The position numbers were made by a program, and so were the translations under genes. The notes under the pieces were generated by a model. The model made no database searches. It was given only the letters and a program-made list of their open reading frames with translations, and was not told the origin of the DNA. A DNA stretch of 64,000 nt from Rhodoblastus sp963804045 (lineage in GTDB: Bacteria > Pseudomonadota > Alphaproteobacteria > Rhizobiales > Beijerinckiaceae): positions 62,001 to 126,000 of the forward strand of contig CAWDOR010000034.1 in NCBI GenBank assembly GCA_963804045.1, written 5' to 3'. Numbering within the stretch: position 1 is the first letter of the stretch; every line of letters starts with the position of its first letter. Shown in pieces: positions 34,528-42,506 of this stretch.

Positions 34528-36102
34528 ATGGCTTTATCCGCCAAAATGCTGCTCCGTCAGGGCCAATCCCTGGTGATGACGCCGCAATTGCTGCAGGCCA
34601 TCAAGCTGCTGCAATATTCGAGCGTCGAGCTTGCCGCTTTTGTCGAAGAGGAGTTGGAACGCAATCCCCTCCTCGAACGCGTTGAGGAAGGCCCCGATCC
34701 CGCCGCGACAGGCATAGACGCGCTCGCCGAGGCGCAAAATCGCGAAGCCGAGGCCCTCAGCCTTGCCGGCGACCCCTCCGAATCCGATTGGAACAGCGAA
34801 CAACTCGCAGTTTCGGGACAGGCCTTGGCCGAAAGCCTGGGCACGGAGGTCGAAAACAGCTTCGACGGCGACCGTGAGCTGTCGCCCGCTGCGGACCAAT
34901 CCAGACTTAAATCGCTCGGCCTGTCGGACAGCGCCTGGTCCGGAACCGGCGGCGGCGGCGAGCCGGGCGGCGAGCCTGGAAATATCGAAGCCTATATTGC
35001 GGAACAGTCGACGCTTTCCGATCATCTGGCCCGCCAGCTCGCCATTGCGACCGACGACCCTGTCAGGAGGATGATCGGGACCGCGATCATCGACGCCCTC
35101 GACGACGCCGGCTATTTGCGCGAAAGCGCCGAGGAGATCGCCGATCGCCTGGGCGCGAGCCTGGACGTGGTCGAGGAAACGCTCGCTCTGGTTCAAACCT
35201 TTGAGCCCACCGGCATTGCCGCGCGCGATCTCGCTGAATGCCTTGCGTTGCAATTGCGCGAACAGGATCGTTTCGACCCGGCCATGCAGGCGATGATCGC
35301 CAATCTGCCGCTGGTCGCAAAACGCGATTTCGCTGCGCTGCGTCGGATTTGCGGCGTCGATGACGAAGACATAAGCGATATGCTCTCGGAGATTCGCCGC
35401 CTCGATCCAAAACCTGGTCGCGCCTTCGGCGGAGCCGAGGCGCAGCCGGTCATTCCCGATGTCATTGTTCGCGCGGCCCGCGATGGCTCATGGTTGATCG
35501 AACTCAATTCCGAGGCCTTGCCGCGCGTGCTGGTCAATCAGACCTATGCGGCGCGCGTGTCGCGCAAAGGCGGCGCCGAGGAAGACAAGAATTTCATGTC
35601 GCAATGCCTGCAAACCGCCAACTGGCTCACCAAGAGCCTTGAGCAGCGCGCCCGGACCATTCTCAAGGTCTCAACCGAAATCGTCCGCCGGCAGGACGCC
35701 TTTTTCGCCCTGGGCGTCGAACATTTGCGACCGCTCAATCTGAAGAATATCGCTGACGCCGTTGGCTTGCACGAATCCACCGTCTCCCGCGTCACCTCAA
35801 ATAAATATATGGCGACGCCGCGCGGTCTGTTCGAGTTGAAATATTTCTTCACCGCCTCCATCGCCGCGCATGGCGGCGGCGATGCGCATTCGGCCGAAGC
35901 GGTCCGTTTCAAGATCAAGCAAATGATCGATGCGGAAGCGCCCAGCGCCGTACTTTCGGATGACGCCATCGTCGAGAGACTCAAGGAACAGAATATCGAC
36001 ATCGCCAGGCGCACCGTCGCCAAATATCGCGAAAGCCTGAAAATCCCCTCCTCTGTGGAGCGCCGGCGCGAGAAACAGTCGCAGGTGGCCCGCTCGGCGT
36101 GA
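34528..36102 (+). CDS. rpoN: RNA polymerase sigma-54 factor
   Basis: RpoN directs polymerase to -24/-12 promoters, including nitrogen-fixation genes. The 524-residue protein has the Gln-rich activator-interacting region I (LLRQGQSLVMTPQLLQAIKLLQYSS), an acidic region II, the core-binding region and, at the C-terminus, the RpoN box ARRTVAKYRE near residue 498. It lies between lptB and hpf, as in most proteobacteria. A 163-base gap after lptB may hold its own promoter; I saw no clear motif there. Confidence 0.97.
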   Translation: MALSAKMLLRQGQSLVMTPQLLQAIKLLQYSSVELAAFVEEELERNPLLERVEEGPDPAATGIDALAEAQNREAEALSLAGDPSESDWNSEQLAVSGQALAESLGTEVENSFDGDRELSPAADQSRLKSLGLSDSAWSGTGGGGEPGGEPGNIEAYIAEQSTLSDHLARQLAIATDDPVRRMIGTAIIDALDDAGYLRESAEEIADRLGASLDVVEETLALVQTFEPTGIAARDLAECLALQLREQDRFDPAMQAMIANLPLVAKRDFAALRRICGVDDEDISDMLSEIRRLDPKPGRAFGGAEAQPVIPDVIVRAARDGSWLIELNSEALPRVLVNQTYAARVSRKGGAEEDKNFMSQCLQTANWLTKSLEQRARTILKVSTEIVRRQDAFFALGVEHLRPLNLKNIADAVGLHESTVSRVTSNKYMATPRGLFELKYFFTASIAAHGGGDAHSAEAVRFKIKQMIDAEAPSAVLSDDAIVERLKEQNIDIARRTVAKYRESLKIPSSVERRREKQSQVARSA

Positions 36103-36237
36103 GCCCCCGCGGCGCCATTGACTTCGCGAGCCGAGGCTTCTAACCGTTGAGCGATTCTCCGCGGCTCCCAAGGGAAGCGGAAACCTGCGGAATATGTGGG
36201 ATTCGCCCCCATTCCGCCCAACTTCGGACAGAAAATC

Positions 36238-36834
36238 ATGGGCCTGCGTATCTCTGGCAAGAACATCAATATCGGCGAGGCATTGCGCACTCATGTCTCC
36301 GATCGCCTCAACGCGGCGACCGGCAAATATTTCGACGGCTCGGTCACCGGACACGTGACCATCGAACCGGAAGGCTCCGGCTATCGCACCGATTGCACCT
36401 TGCATCTGGCCTCCGGGGTCACGCTTCAAGCGGAAGGTCGCGCTCAGGAAGTCTACGCCAGTTTCGACCAGACCGCGGCGCGCATCGAAAGCCGCCTGCG
36501 CCGCTATAAGCGCAAGCTCAAGGATCGCGGCGCGGCCCAGCAGCGCGTGACGGAGGCAAATGGCGAAGCCATACGCTACACCGTGCTCGGCGCGCTCGAC
36601 GAGGCGGAAGAGGCGCCCGCCGAACATGAATTCAAACCTGCCGTCGTCGCCGAGTCGGAGAAAGTCCTTCAGGAATTGTCCGTTTCCGCCGCCGTGCTCG
36701 AACTCGATCTGACCGGCGCGCCGGTACTGGCCTTCCGCCATGCGACCACTGGCCGCGTCAACGTCATTTATCGCCGCATGGATGGCAATATCGGTTGGAT
36801 CGACCCGACCGGCGGCGCCAAGGGTACCGCCTGA
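36238..36834 (+). CDS. hpf: Ribosome hibernation promoting factor, long form
   Basis: Long HPF binds the 30S decoding region and dimerises ribosomes into 100S particles in stationary phase. The 198-residue protein has the N-terminal YfiA/HPF fold (MGLRISGKNINIGEALRTHV to YKRKLKDR) and a C-terminal dimerisation domain (EKVLQELSVSAAVLELDLTGAPVLAFRHATTGRVNVIYRRMDGNIGWID). ATG 36238 gives the family N-terminus; an earlier ATG at 36196 adds an unlikely extension. Confidence 0.93.
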   Translation: MGLRISGKNINIGEALRTHVSDRLNAATGKYFDGSVTGHVTIEPEGSGYRTDCTLHLASGVTLQAEGRAQEVYASFDQTAARIESRLRRYKRKLKDRGAAQQRVTEANGEAIRYTVLGALDEAEEAPAEHEFKPAVVAESEKVLQELSVSAAVLELDLTGAPVLAFRHATTGRVNVIYRRMDGNIGWIDPTGGAKGTA

Positions 36835-37013
36835 TCGTTCAGTGGAACACGGAGGATTCGAGCGCGCCAAGACTTTTCCGCGCTCGAACTCCCCGCTATA
36901 ATCTGACTGGTTAGGTGCGCTGACGCGCGGGAGCATGACACCCTCCGCCATTCGGGCGGGGCATCACTTTCTCCATGCAGGTTGCTGGGCATAAATCCTG
37001 CTTCGCAAATTGA

Positions 37014-37059
37014 GCTTTAGCGGGCGATCCCGGGGTTTCGCGCCTCATCCCGCTAAAGC
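37014..37059. repeat. Inverted repeat in the hpf-ptsN gap
   Basis: GCTTTAGCGGG (37014-37024) is the exact reverse complement of CCCGCTAAAGC (37049-37059), separated by 24 bases. There is no T run, so it is not a simple terminator. It ends 22 bases before ptsN and could be a leader hairpin or a dispersed repeat. The rest of the 246-base gap shows nothing I can name. Confidence 0.55.
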
Positions 37060-37081
37060 GCCTTGACGGAAAACAATCCTC

Positions 37082-37549
37082 ATGCCGCTTGAAACTCTTA
37101 TTGTTCCCGAGGCGATAATGCCTGCCCTTCGGGTCAATGGTAAAAAACAGGCCTTGCAGGAATTGAGCGACAAGGCCGCCGAAATTTCAGGTCTTCCGGC
37201 GCGCGAGATTTTTGACGCCTGGATCCAGCGGGAAAAACTGAACTCGACCGGGCTGGGCGACGGCATCGCGATTCCTCACGGCAAATTGCTCAATGCGCCG
37301 CGGATTTTTGGAATTTTCGCCCGGCTTGAGCGCCCTATCGATTTCGAATCGATCGACGGCCTGCCCGTAGACTTGATTTTTGGTCTGGTTGCGCCGGAAT
37401 CGGCCGGCGCCGATCATTTAAAGGCCCTGGCGAGCATTGCCCGCTTATTGCGCAATCCCACGACAATCGCCAAGATTCGCGCAACTCGCGAAGCGCCGGG
37501 GATATATGCGCTTCTGACCCAGGCTGCGCCATCGTCGGACGCCGCGTGA
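37082..37549 (+). CDS. ptsN: PTS EIIA(Ntr) regulatory protein
   Basis: PtsN is the terminal phosphate acceptor of the nitrogen PTS and controls potassium transport, nitrogen and carbon responses through protein contacts. The 155-residue protein carries the phospho-acceptor His66 in GDGIAIPHGKLLN and the family core VDLIFGLVAPESAGADHLKALASIARLL. It follows rpoN and hpf, the standard order. The HPr and HprK genes at 24-26 kb are likely partners; enzyme I(Ntr) is not in the window. Confidence 0.95.
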   Translation: MPLETLIVPEAIMPALRVNGKKQALQELSDKAAEISGLPAREIFDAWIQREKLNSTGLGDGIAIPHGKLLNAPRIFGIFARLERPIDFESIDGLPVDLIFGLVAPESAGADHLKALASIARLLRNPTTIAKIRATREAPGIYALLTQAAPSSDAA

Positions 37550-37667
37550 TCCAAACGGCGCGTCCCGGACTGTGGCCGCCCAATAATCGTCGCGCCTCGA
37601 AAATGCTCGGATCAAGTTATGATGTTGAAACCAATGCCGCGTTCCCGCGGCGCGGGAAAAACTTGCG

Positions 37668-38360
37668 ATGATTGACGACGCCGTCACCAGCCTGAAAGAG
37701 ATGTTTTCCCCGCCGTTTCGGGGCGTGTTGCTCAAGTCGCTGGCTCTGACCTTCGCCCTGCTGGCGGCGCTGTGGTTGATTCTGGACCGCGCGGCGATCT
37801 GGGTCGCGACCGGCGGAACGCCCTGGCTCGTCGCCTTGATCAAGATCGCCGCAGCCCTTGGCCTGTTCGTCGGCCTGATTTTCCTGATCGCGCCGGTATC
37901 CATGCTGGTCGCGGGGTTTTTTCTCGACGAACTCGCCGATCACGTCGAAGCCAACATCTATCCGCCCGATCGAGGCGGCCGCCCAGCGCCCGTGCTCGAT
38001 TCACTTTGGCTCGCCGTCAAATTCTCGGCGGTTGCGCTGGCGGTCAATCTTTTCGCCTTCGCCCTCTGGCTTCTGCCCGGCGTAAACGCGCTGGTTTTCT
38101 TCCTCGCCAACGCCTATCTGTTCAGCCGTGAATATTTCGAGCTCGCGGCTTTGCGCTTCCACAGCCTGGACGAGGTCCGCGCCCTGCGCCGCCGCCATCG
38201 ACTTCAGCTGTTTCTCGCGGGATTATTGATCGCAGTCTTTGTCGCGACGCCGGTCCTCAACCTGCTGACGCCGCTTTTCGGCGTCGCCCTGATGGTTCGG
38301 CTGCATAAACGGCTGGCGGCGCCGGAAGCGACGCTGATCGCCGATCAGGCGGTGCGCTGA
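37668..38360 (+). CDS. EI24/CysZ-like membrane protein
   Basis: This is a 230-residue protein with four or five hydrophobic segments, including LALTFALLAALWLIL, LIKIAAALGLFVGLIFLIAPVSMLVAGF and AVALAVNLFAFALWLLP. The segment LANAYLFSREYFELAALR is typical of EI24-domain proteins, the group that includes the sulfate permease CysZ. A sulfate transport role is possible but not shown, since no cysteine or sulfate genes are nearby. It overlaps the end of the convergent NDUFA9-like gene by 16 bases. Confidence 0.78.
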   Translation: MIDDAVTSLKEMFSPPFRGVLLKSLALTFALLAALWLILDRAAIWVATGGTPWLVALIKIAAALGLFVGLIFLIAPVSMLVAGFFLDELADHVEANIYPPDRGGRPAPVLDSLWLAVKFSAVALAVNLFAFALWLLPGVNALVFFLANAYLFSREYFELAALRFHSLDEVRALRRRHRLQLFLAGLLIAVFVATPVLNLLTPLFGVALMVRLHKRLAAPEATLIADQAVR

Positions 38361-39352
38361 TCGGAAAACTGCCCGCTTTTACGGAAGCGATAGAGATAGG
38401 CGGGAACGATCGTCTCGATGGATTCCGGAGTCAGGCCGAGGCCTTGAAGCGTCCGCCCCTCGGCAATGGCCGCATCCGATACGACATTGTCCCTTTTGAG
38501 CAGCTCAACCTGATCGCGGGTCAGCGAAAACTCGTCGGGAACCAGGCCAAGCAGCAGCTTATTCGCCAGTTCCGAGACGCCGCCGATCGTGGAAGCCAGG
38601 CCGAACGACAGGGGAACCAGGGGACGGCGGCGCTGGGTGACGCTCAGCACATAGCCCATGATCTCCCGCATTGAGCGCACCGCCGGGCCGCCGAGCTCAT
38701 AAACGGCCCCCGCCTTGCCCTGACCGCCAATAAGTCGCGCAACGGTTTCGGCGATGTCGCCGACATAGACCGGCTGCAATTTGGTCTCGCCGCCGCCGAT
38801 CAAAGGCAGAGCCGGAAGGATTCGCGCCATGGAGGCGAAACGGTTGAAGAATTGGTCCTCGGGACCGAAAACCACGGAAGGCCGTAGAATATTCGCTTGG
38901 GGCAGAGCGCTCAGGACGGCGGCTTCGCCGGCCGCCTTGCTGCGAGCGTAGGCCGAGGCCGACGACGCGTCGGCGCCTATGGCGGAGACATGGATGAAGT
39001 TTTCGATTCCTGCAGCCTTGACCGCCGTCGCGACGGCGCCGGCGCCTTGCGCCTGAACGCTGTCAAAATTCTGCTTGCCGGTTTCGGCGAGAATGCCGAC
39101 GAGATTGATGGCGGCTTCCGCGCCATGCAGCGCGGCTGCGAGCGAATCGGGATAGCGAACATTGGCCTGGACGGCATGAACCTGGCCAACCTTGCCGAGC
39201 GGCTGCAAATGAAAGGCGAGATCGGGTCGGCGCGTAGCGACGCGAATTCGCCAACCGTCGCGGGCGAGGGCGCGGACAATATGCCGCCCGATGAAACCCG
39301 AGCCGCCGAAAACAGTAACGATGCGATCCGTGGAGGCCAGAACTTCGGTCAT
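38345..39352 (-). CDS. NAD(P)H-binding protein of the complex I NDUFA9 family
   Basis: This 335-residue atypical short-chain dehydrogenase starts with the dinucleotide motif IVTVFGGSGFIGRHIVRALA and has VSAIGADASSASAYARSKAAGE, LRPSVVFGPEDQFFNRFA and LQPVYVGDIAETVARL, as in NDUFA9-like and yeast-type ubiquinone-associated proteins. Alphaproteobacterial members are common; a role in complex I or quinone metabolism is suggested by family only. No nuo genes lie nearby. Confidence 0.83.
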   Translation of the reverse strand: MTEVLASTDRIVTVFGGSGFIGRHIVRALARDGWRIRVATRRPDLAFHLQPLGKVGQVHAVQANVRYPDSLAAALHGAEAAINLVGILAETGKQNFDSVQAQGAGAVATAVKAAGIENFIHVSAIGADASSASAYARSKAAGEAAVLSALPQANILRPSVVFGPEDQFFNRFASMARILPALPLIGGGETKLQPVYVGDIAETVARLIGGQGKAGAVYELGGPAVRSMREIMGYVLSVTQRRRPLVPLSFGLASTIGGVSELANKLLLGLVPDEFSLTRDQVELLKRDNVVSDAAIAEGRTLQGLGLTPESIETIVPAYLYRFRKSGQFSDQRTA

Positions 39353-39453
39353 TTTGCGCGCCTTTGCTTTGCCGCTTCGCCGCCCTGATTAGTCAAAACC
39401 AAGGCCTTCGTCCATCGACTCTTCGTCGAACTTATGGAGGCGGCCAATCCATG

Positions 39454-39870
39454 TCATTTCGGGCAGGGCGCCAGGCGCGCCTCGCCCATGAGCGCCGGAG
39501 CGCCACTTGGCGTATGCGCCATCAGACGGACCACGGCGACGAATCCCGCGCCGGCCGCCTCGATCTTGACGACACGGCCAGAAAGCGTGGCCGCCTCGCC
39601 CTCGATCACAGGCGTCAGAAACTGACCGAGCAGGCTCTGGGCGAAGAGGTCGGGCCGCCATTCCCGGAGGATCGGCTCGAAAGCCGCCAGCAGCCGCATG
39701 CCATGGACGGGACGTGCGGGAAAACCGAAACTTTGCGCAAAGGGCAAATCGAGATGAAGCGGATTGGAATCGCCGGAGGCGCTGGCATAGGCCGCGAGAT
39801 CGGCGGCGAAAAAGGGCCCGATCACGCGCGAAGGCAGTTTTTCGCCGAGACGCGGCGCCAAATCGGTCAT
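39454..39870 (-). CDS. MaoC-like hydratase/dehydratase
   Basis: This is a 138-residue hot-dog-fold protein with the R-specific hydratase motif YASASGDSNPLHLD, which contains the catalytic Asp and His, followed by FPARPVHGMRLLAAF. It would hydrate enoyl or dehydrate 3-hydroxyacyl thioesters. It overlaps the stop of the preceding dehydratase-like gene by four bases. With the ACP and ketosynthase upstream it forms a small fatty-acid-synthesis-like operon. The product is unknown. Confidence 0.82.
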   Translation of the reverse strand: MTDLAPRLGEKLPSRVIGPFFAADLAAYASASGDSNPLHLDLPFAQSFGFPARPVHGMRLLAAFEPILREWRPDLFAQSLLGQFLTPVIEGEAATLSGRVVKIEAAGAGFVAVVRLMAHTPSGAPALMGEARLAPCPK

Positions 39871-40280
39871 GCGCCCTCCGTCCGCTCGGGAATGCTGTCG
39901 GGATCGATCAGCCGCAAAGTAGAAACAACACGCGCGATGAATTCACCCGCAGGCGCAAAAACCTCGGCGGTGGCGATCAGACGGGGCGGATCGGACTCGC
40001 GGCGTAATTCGAGCATCAGATCATAGTCGTGATCGAGTTCCAGTGGCCGGACATAGTCAAATTGCTGCGCTTCGTGCACCGGTAGGCCGATTTCCTGAGC
40101 CGCGACGCGAATCGGATCGCCGATTTCCGGAATGCGCATCCAGACAACGGGAAAGCTCGCCGGCAGGAACCCCTCCCCCTCGGGCCATCCGGTCTGCCGA
40201 CAAAAGGCCTCTACAATCGAGGCTGAGGTCGTCACCCGCAGCGGACCCGCGTGTTGAATGATTTTTGCTTGAACTTCCAT
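39867..40280 (-). CDS. MaoC N-terminal-type dehydratase subunit
   Basis: This is a 137-residue hot-dog-fold protein of the FAS1-type MaoC N-terminal dehydratase kind (FPVVWMRIPEIGDPI, LPVHEAQQFDYVRPLE), lacking the D-x-N-P-x-H active-site pattern present in its neighbour. Two such short proteins commonly pair as one catalytic and one structural subunit, as in HadA/HadB. That pairing fits the four-base overlap between the two genes. The ketosynthase stop lies four bases upstream of this start. Confidence 0.75.
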   Translation of the reverse strand: MEVQAKIIQHAGPLRVTTSASIVEAFCRQTGWPEGEGFLPASFPVVWMRIPEIGDPIRVAAQEIGLPVHEAQQFDYVRPLELDHDYDLMLELRRESDPPRLIATAEVFAPAGEFIARVVSTLRLIDPDSIPERTEGA

Positions 40281-40284
40281 AATC

Positions 40285-41499
40285 TCAGGATGCAGGCGTA
40301 AGAATCAGCGAAGCGTTGATGCCGCCGAAGGCAAAGGAATTGGACAATATGGCGCGGATGGGCGTCTCCAGCGCCTTCGGCCCCACCAGCCGAACGGCGC
40401 ATTGGGGATCCGGCGTCTCGGCGTTCAGGCTCGGCGGCGCTGTCTGCTCACGCAGCGCCATGACGGACACCACGAGTTCGATGGCGCCGGCGGCGCCCAG
40501 GGCGTGCCCGTGAACCGGCTTGGTCGAGGAAACCAGCAAAGTCGCGCAAAGAGAACCAAAACTGCGGTTCAACGCCGCCGCTTCATTCTCGTCATTGGCG
40601 ACCGTCGCCGTGCCATGAGCATTGACATAGTCGATCGCGTCGGGCTTCAGGCCCGCGTCCCGCAGGGCCATATCGATACAAGCCGAGGCGCTCGCCGCAT
40701 CGGGACGGACGGGATCGAGCGCGTCGCTGTTCGTGCCATATCCGGCCAGTACGCAAAGCGGCTCAGCGCCGCGGGCGAGAGCTATGTCTTCCGCTTCGAG
40801 GATGAATATGGCGGCGCCCTCGCCCATCACCATGCCATTGCGATTCTTGGCGAATGGGCGGCAAAGATCGGGGGTGAGCACACGCAGGCTTTCCCAGGCG
40901 CGCATGCCGCTGTTGGTGACGCAAGCCTCGGCCCCGCCGACAATGGCGCGATCGATCATGCCCGCGCGTATCATTTGCATGCCAAGACCGATCGCCTGGG
41001 CGCCGGACGAACAGGCGCTGACGATGGCGAAACAGGGTCCGGTTGCGCCATAGCGCATCGAAAGCATCGCCGGCCCGGCGCTAGGTATCAGCTTGGGGAT
41101 GGTCAACGGATCCAGTCGCTTATTGGCGACAAAGACCGAATAAATACCCTCTTCCACAGTTTGCGTTCCGCCGATGCCCGTGCCCAATAAGGCCGCACAG
41201 CGCGGACCCTGGCGCTCAGCCACATTCAGGCCAGCCTGCGCCATGGCCTCGTCGGCCGCGACCAAAGCGTAAGCGGCGAAGGGATCGGCGAAGGGCGCCA
41301 CTTTTGGCCCCAATAAAGCGTCGATGTCAAAATTTCGCACCTGGGCTGAAATCTTGATCCTTCCACCGTAGGGCTGGCGCACTTCCAGAGGACCGATGCA
41401 GGATTTTCCATCGCGGGCCGCCCGCCACAGAGCTTCAGTCCCGACGCCAGCGGCCGTAACAGCCCCCATGCCGGTGATGACCACGCGCCTGGGCGTCAT
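40285..41499 (-). CDS. Beta-ketoacyl-ACP synthase (FabF-like)
   Basis: This is a 404-residue condensing enzyme. The full catalytic triad is visible: Cys163 in AIVSACSSGAQA, His in NAHGTATVANDENEA and His in KPVHGHALGAAGAIE. It starts RRVVITGMGAVTAAG, as FabF proteins do. A start overlapping the ACP stop by four bases and two dehydratases downstream suggest a dedicated acyl-chain pathway rather than general FAS II. No ketoreductase or enoyl reductase is present, so those steps would have to be shared. Confidence 0.92.
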   Translation of the reverse strand: MTPRRVVITGMGAVTAAGVGTEALWRAARDGKSCIGPLEVRQPYGGRIKISAQVRNFDIDALLGPKVAPFADPFAAYALVAADEAMAQAGLNVAERQGPRCAALLGTGIGGTQTVEEGIYSVFVANKRLDPLTIPKLIPSAGPAMLSMRYGATGPCFAIVSACSSGAQAIGLGMQMIRAGMIDRAIVGGAEACVTNSGMRAWESLRVLTPDLCRPFAKNRNGMVMGEGAAIFILEAEDIALARGAEPLCVLAGYGTNSDALDPVRPDAASASACIDMALRDAGLKPDAIDYVNAHGTATVANDENEAAALNRSFGSLCATLLVSSTKPVHGHALGAAGAIELVVSVMALREQTAPPSLNAETPDPQCAVRLVGPKALETPIRAILSNSFAFGGINASLILTPAS

Positions 41500-41771
41500 T
41501 TCGACGTTTTTTCCTTGAGGATATGCGCGCCGATCGCTTCGACCAGGCCTTTGAGGTCCTTGGCGTCCTGGAAGGAGCCATCCATTGGAATATAGACGTC
41601 GAATTTCTCCTCGATCGCGGTAAGGATCATCACAATATCGATGGATTTCAGGCCCAGGCTTTCAATGGTCGCGTCATTCTGAAGCTTTTCGCGGGGGATC
41701 ATGCCCTCGCTGGCAATCACGTCGAGAATTTCACTGACCATGTTTTGCTGGTCGTTCGAGGCCTCGGTCAC
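41496..41771 (-). CDS. Acyl carrier protein
   Basis: This 91-residue protein has the phosphopantetheine attachment Ser in SLGLKSIDIVMILTAIEEKF, replacing the common DSL by KSI. It is acidic and helical as ACPs are. GTG at 41771 is chosen because AGAGG precedes it by seven bases; the frame is open further upstream but the sequence there is poor. It is unlike AcpXL. It is the first gene of the ACP-ketosynthase-dehydratase operon and is divergent from the truncated haemoglobin gene. Confidence 0.85.
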   Translation of the reverse strand: MTEASNDQQNMVSEILDVIASEGMIPREKLQNDATIESLGLKSIDIVMILTAIEEKFDVYIPMDGSFQDAKDLKGLVEAIGAHILKEKTSK

Positions 41772-41963
41772 GGGCGCACCTCTGGTTGCATTCGCAATTC
41801 CACCGCTCCCGTGAAAACCTCGATGGGCGTAACGCGGACAAGGCGGCGGCGTCACTGCCCTTGGGAGCGACATTTCCTCATTTAGCAAATGGTCCGGCAA
41901 GGGACCAAGACAATTTTTGCGGGAAAAGCTATAGAGGCGTCAAGCTGCGCCAAGGACCCGCAC

Positions 41964-42428
41964 ATGCCCCACCCGCTCGTCGCATTTTCCAACCGCCTCG
42001 AAGAACCGCCGCCTGGGCTGACGGAGGAGATGATGGCGCGGCTGGTGCGTGAATTCTATGGCCGAGCCCGGCTTGACCCAAAGCTTGGGCCGATTTTCGA
42101 AAAAAAACTCGCAGGCCATTGGGAGGAGCATTTCGCCAAATTGACCGATTTCTGGTCGCAGATCGGCCTGCGTTCGGGACGTTATAGCGGCAGGCCATTG
42201 CCGGCCCATGCCGACCTCGGTCTTGCGCCGGAACATTTTCGCATTTGGCTGGAATTGTTCGAGAACACCGCGCGCGATGTTCTACCCCCTGACGCCGGGG
42301 CCTTTTTTGTCGCGCGCGCGCGCAGGATTGCAGAGAGCTTCATGCTCGGTCTGAACATCGGTGAAAGCGCCATGCAGTTCCGCGCGGAACAAAGAGCGCG
42401 CCCGCCGGAACCGTCATCGCGAAAATGA
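41964..42428 (+). CDS. Group III truncated haemoglobin
   Basis: This 154-residue protein matches group III truncated globins: LVREFYGRARLDPKLGPIFEKKL (helices B-E region), HWEEHFAKLTDFWSQI and the proximal His region in LGLAPEHFRIWLELFENTA. Such globins bind oxygen or NO and often appear in microaerobic or nitrosative-stress contexts. ATG 41964 follows AAGGA. The stop codon abuts the palindrome in front of ahcY. Sequence earlier in the frame is not globin-like. Confidence 0.88.
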   Translation: MPHPLVAFSNRLEEPPPGLTEEMMARLVREFYGRARLDPKLGPIFEKKLAGHWEEHFAKLTDFWSQIGLRSGRYSGRPLPAHADLGLAPEHFRIWLELFENTARDVLPPDAGAFFVARARRIAESFMLGLNIGESAMQFRAEQRARPPEPSSRK

Positions 42429-42447
42429 TATAAAGAGTTCTTTATAT
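42428..42447. promoter_or_regulatory. Perfect palindromic operator-like element upstream of ahcY (SahR-like)
   Basis: ATATAAAGAGTTCTTTATAT is a nine-base perfect inverted repeat around two bases, lying 60 bases before the ahcY start. AT-rich elements of the type ATATAAAG...CTTTATAT are typical of ArsR-family regulators, and SahR, an S-adenosylhomocysteine-responsive ArsR regulator, controls ahcY in many proteobacteria. The regulator gene is not in this window, so the assignment is inference. Confidence 0.55.
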
Positions 42448-42506
42448 GTTTATTGCCTAGGGTCCTGATGGCTGTTATAGAGACGCAAACAGCAAGGGAC
42501 GCGCAA

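Noticed and set aside
39389..39661. A 90-codon minus-strand frame between the MaoC and NDUFA9-like genes
   Set aside because: It overlaps the MaoC gene in another frame and shows only Arg/Gly-rich shadow composition.
42429..42506. SAH or SAM riboswitch upstream of ahcY
   Set aside because: The leader is short and I found no conserved fold; the palindrome explains the region better.
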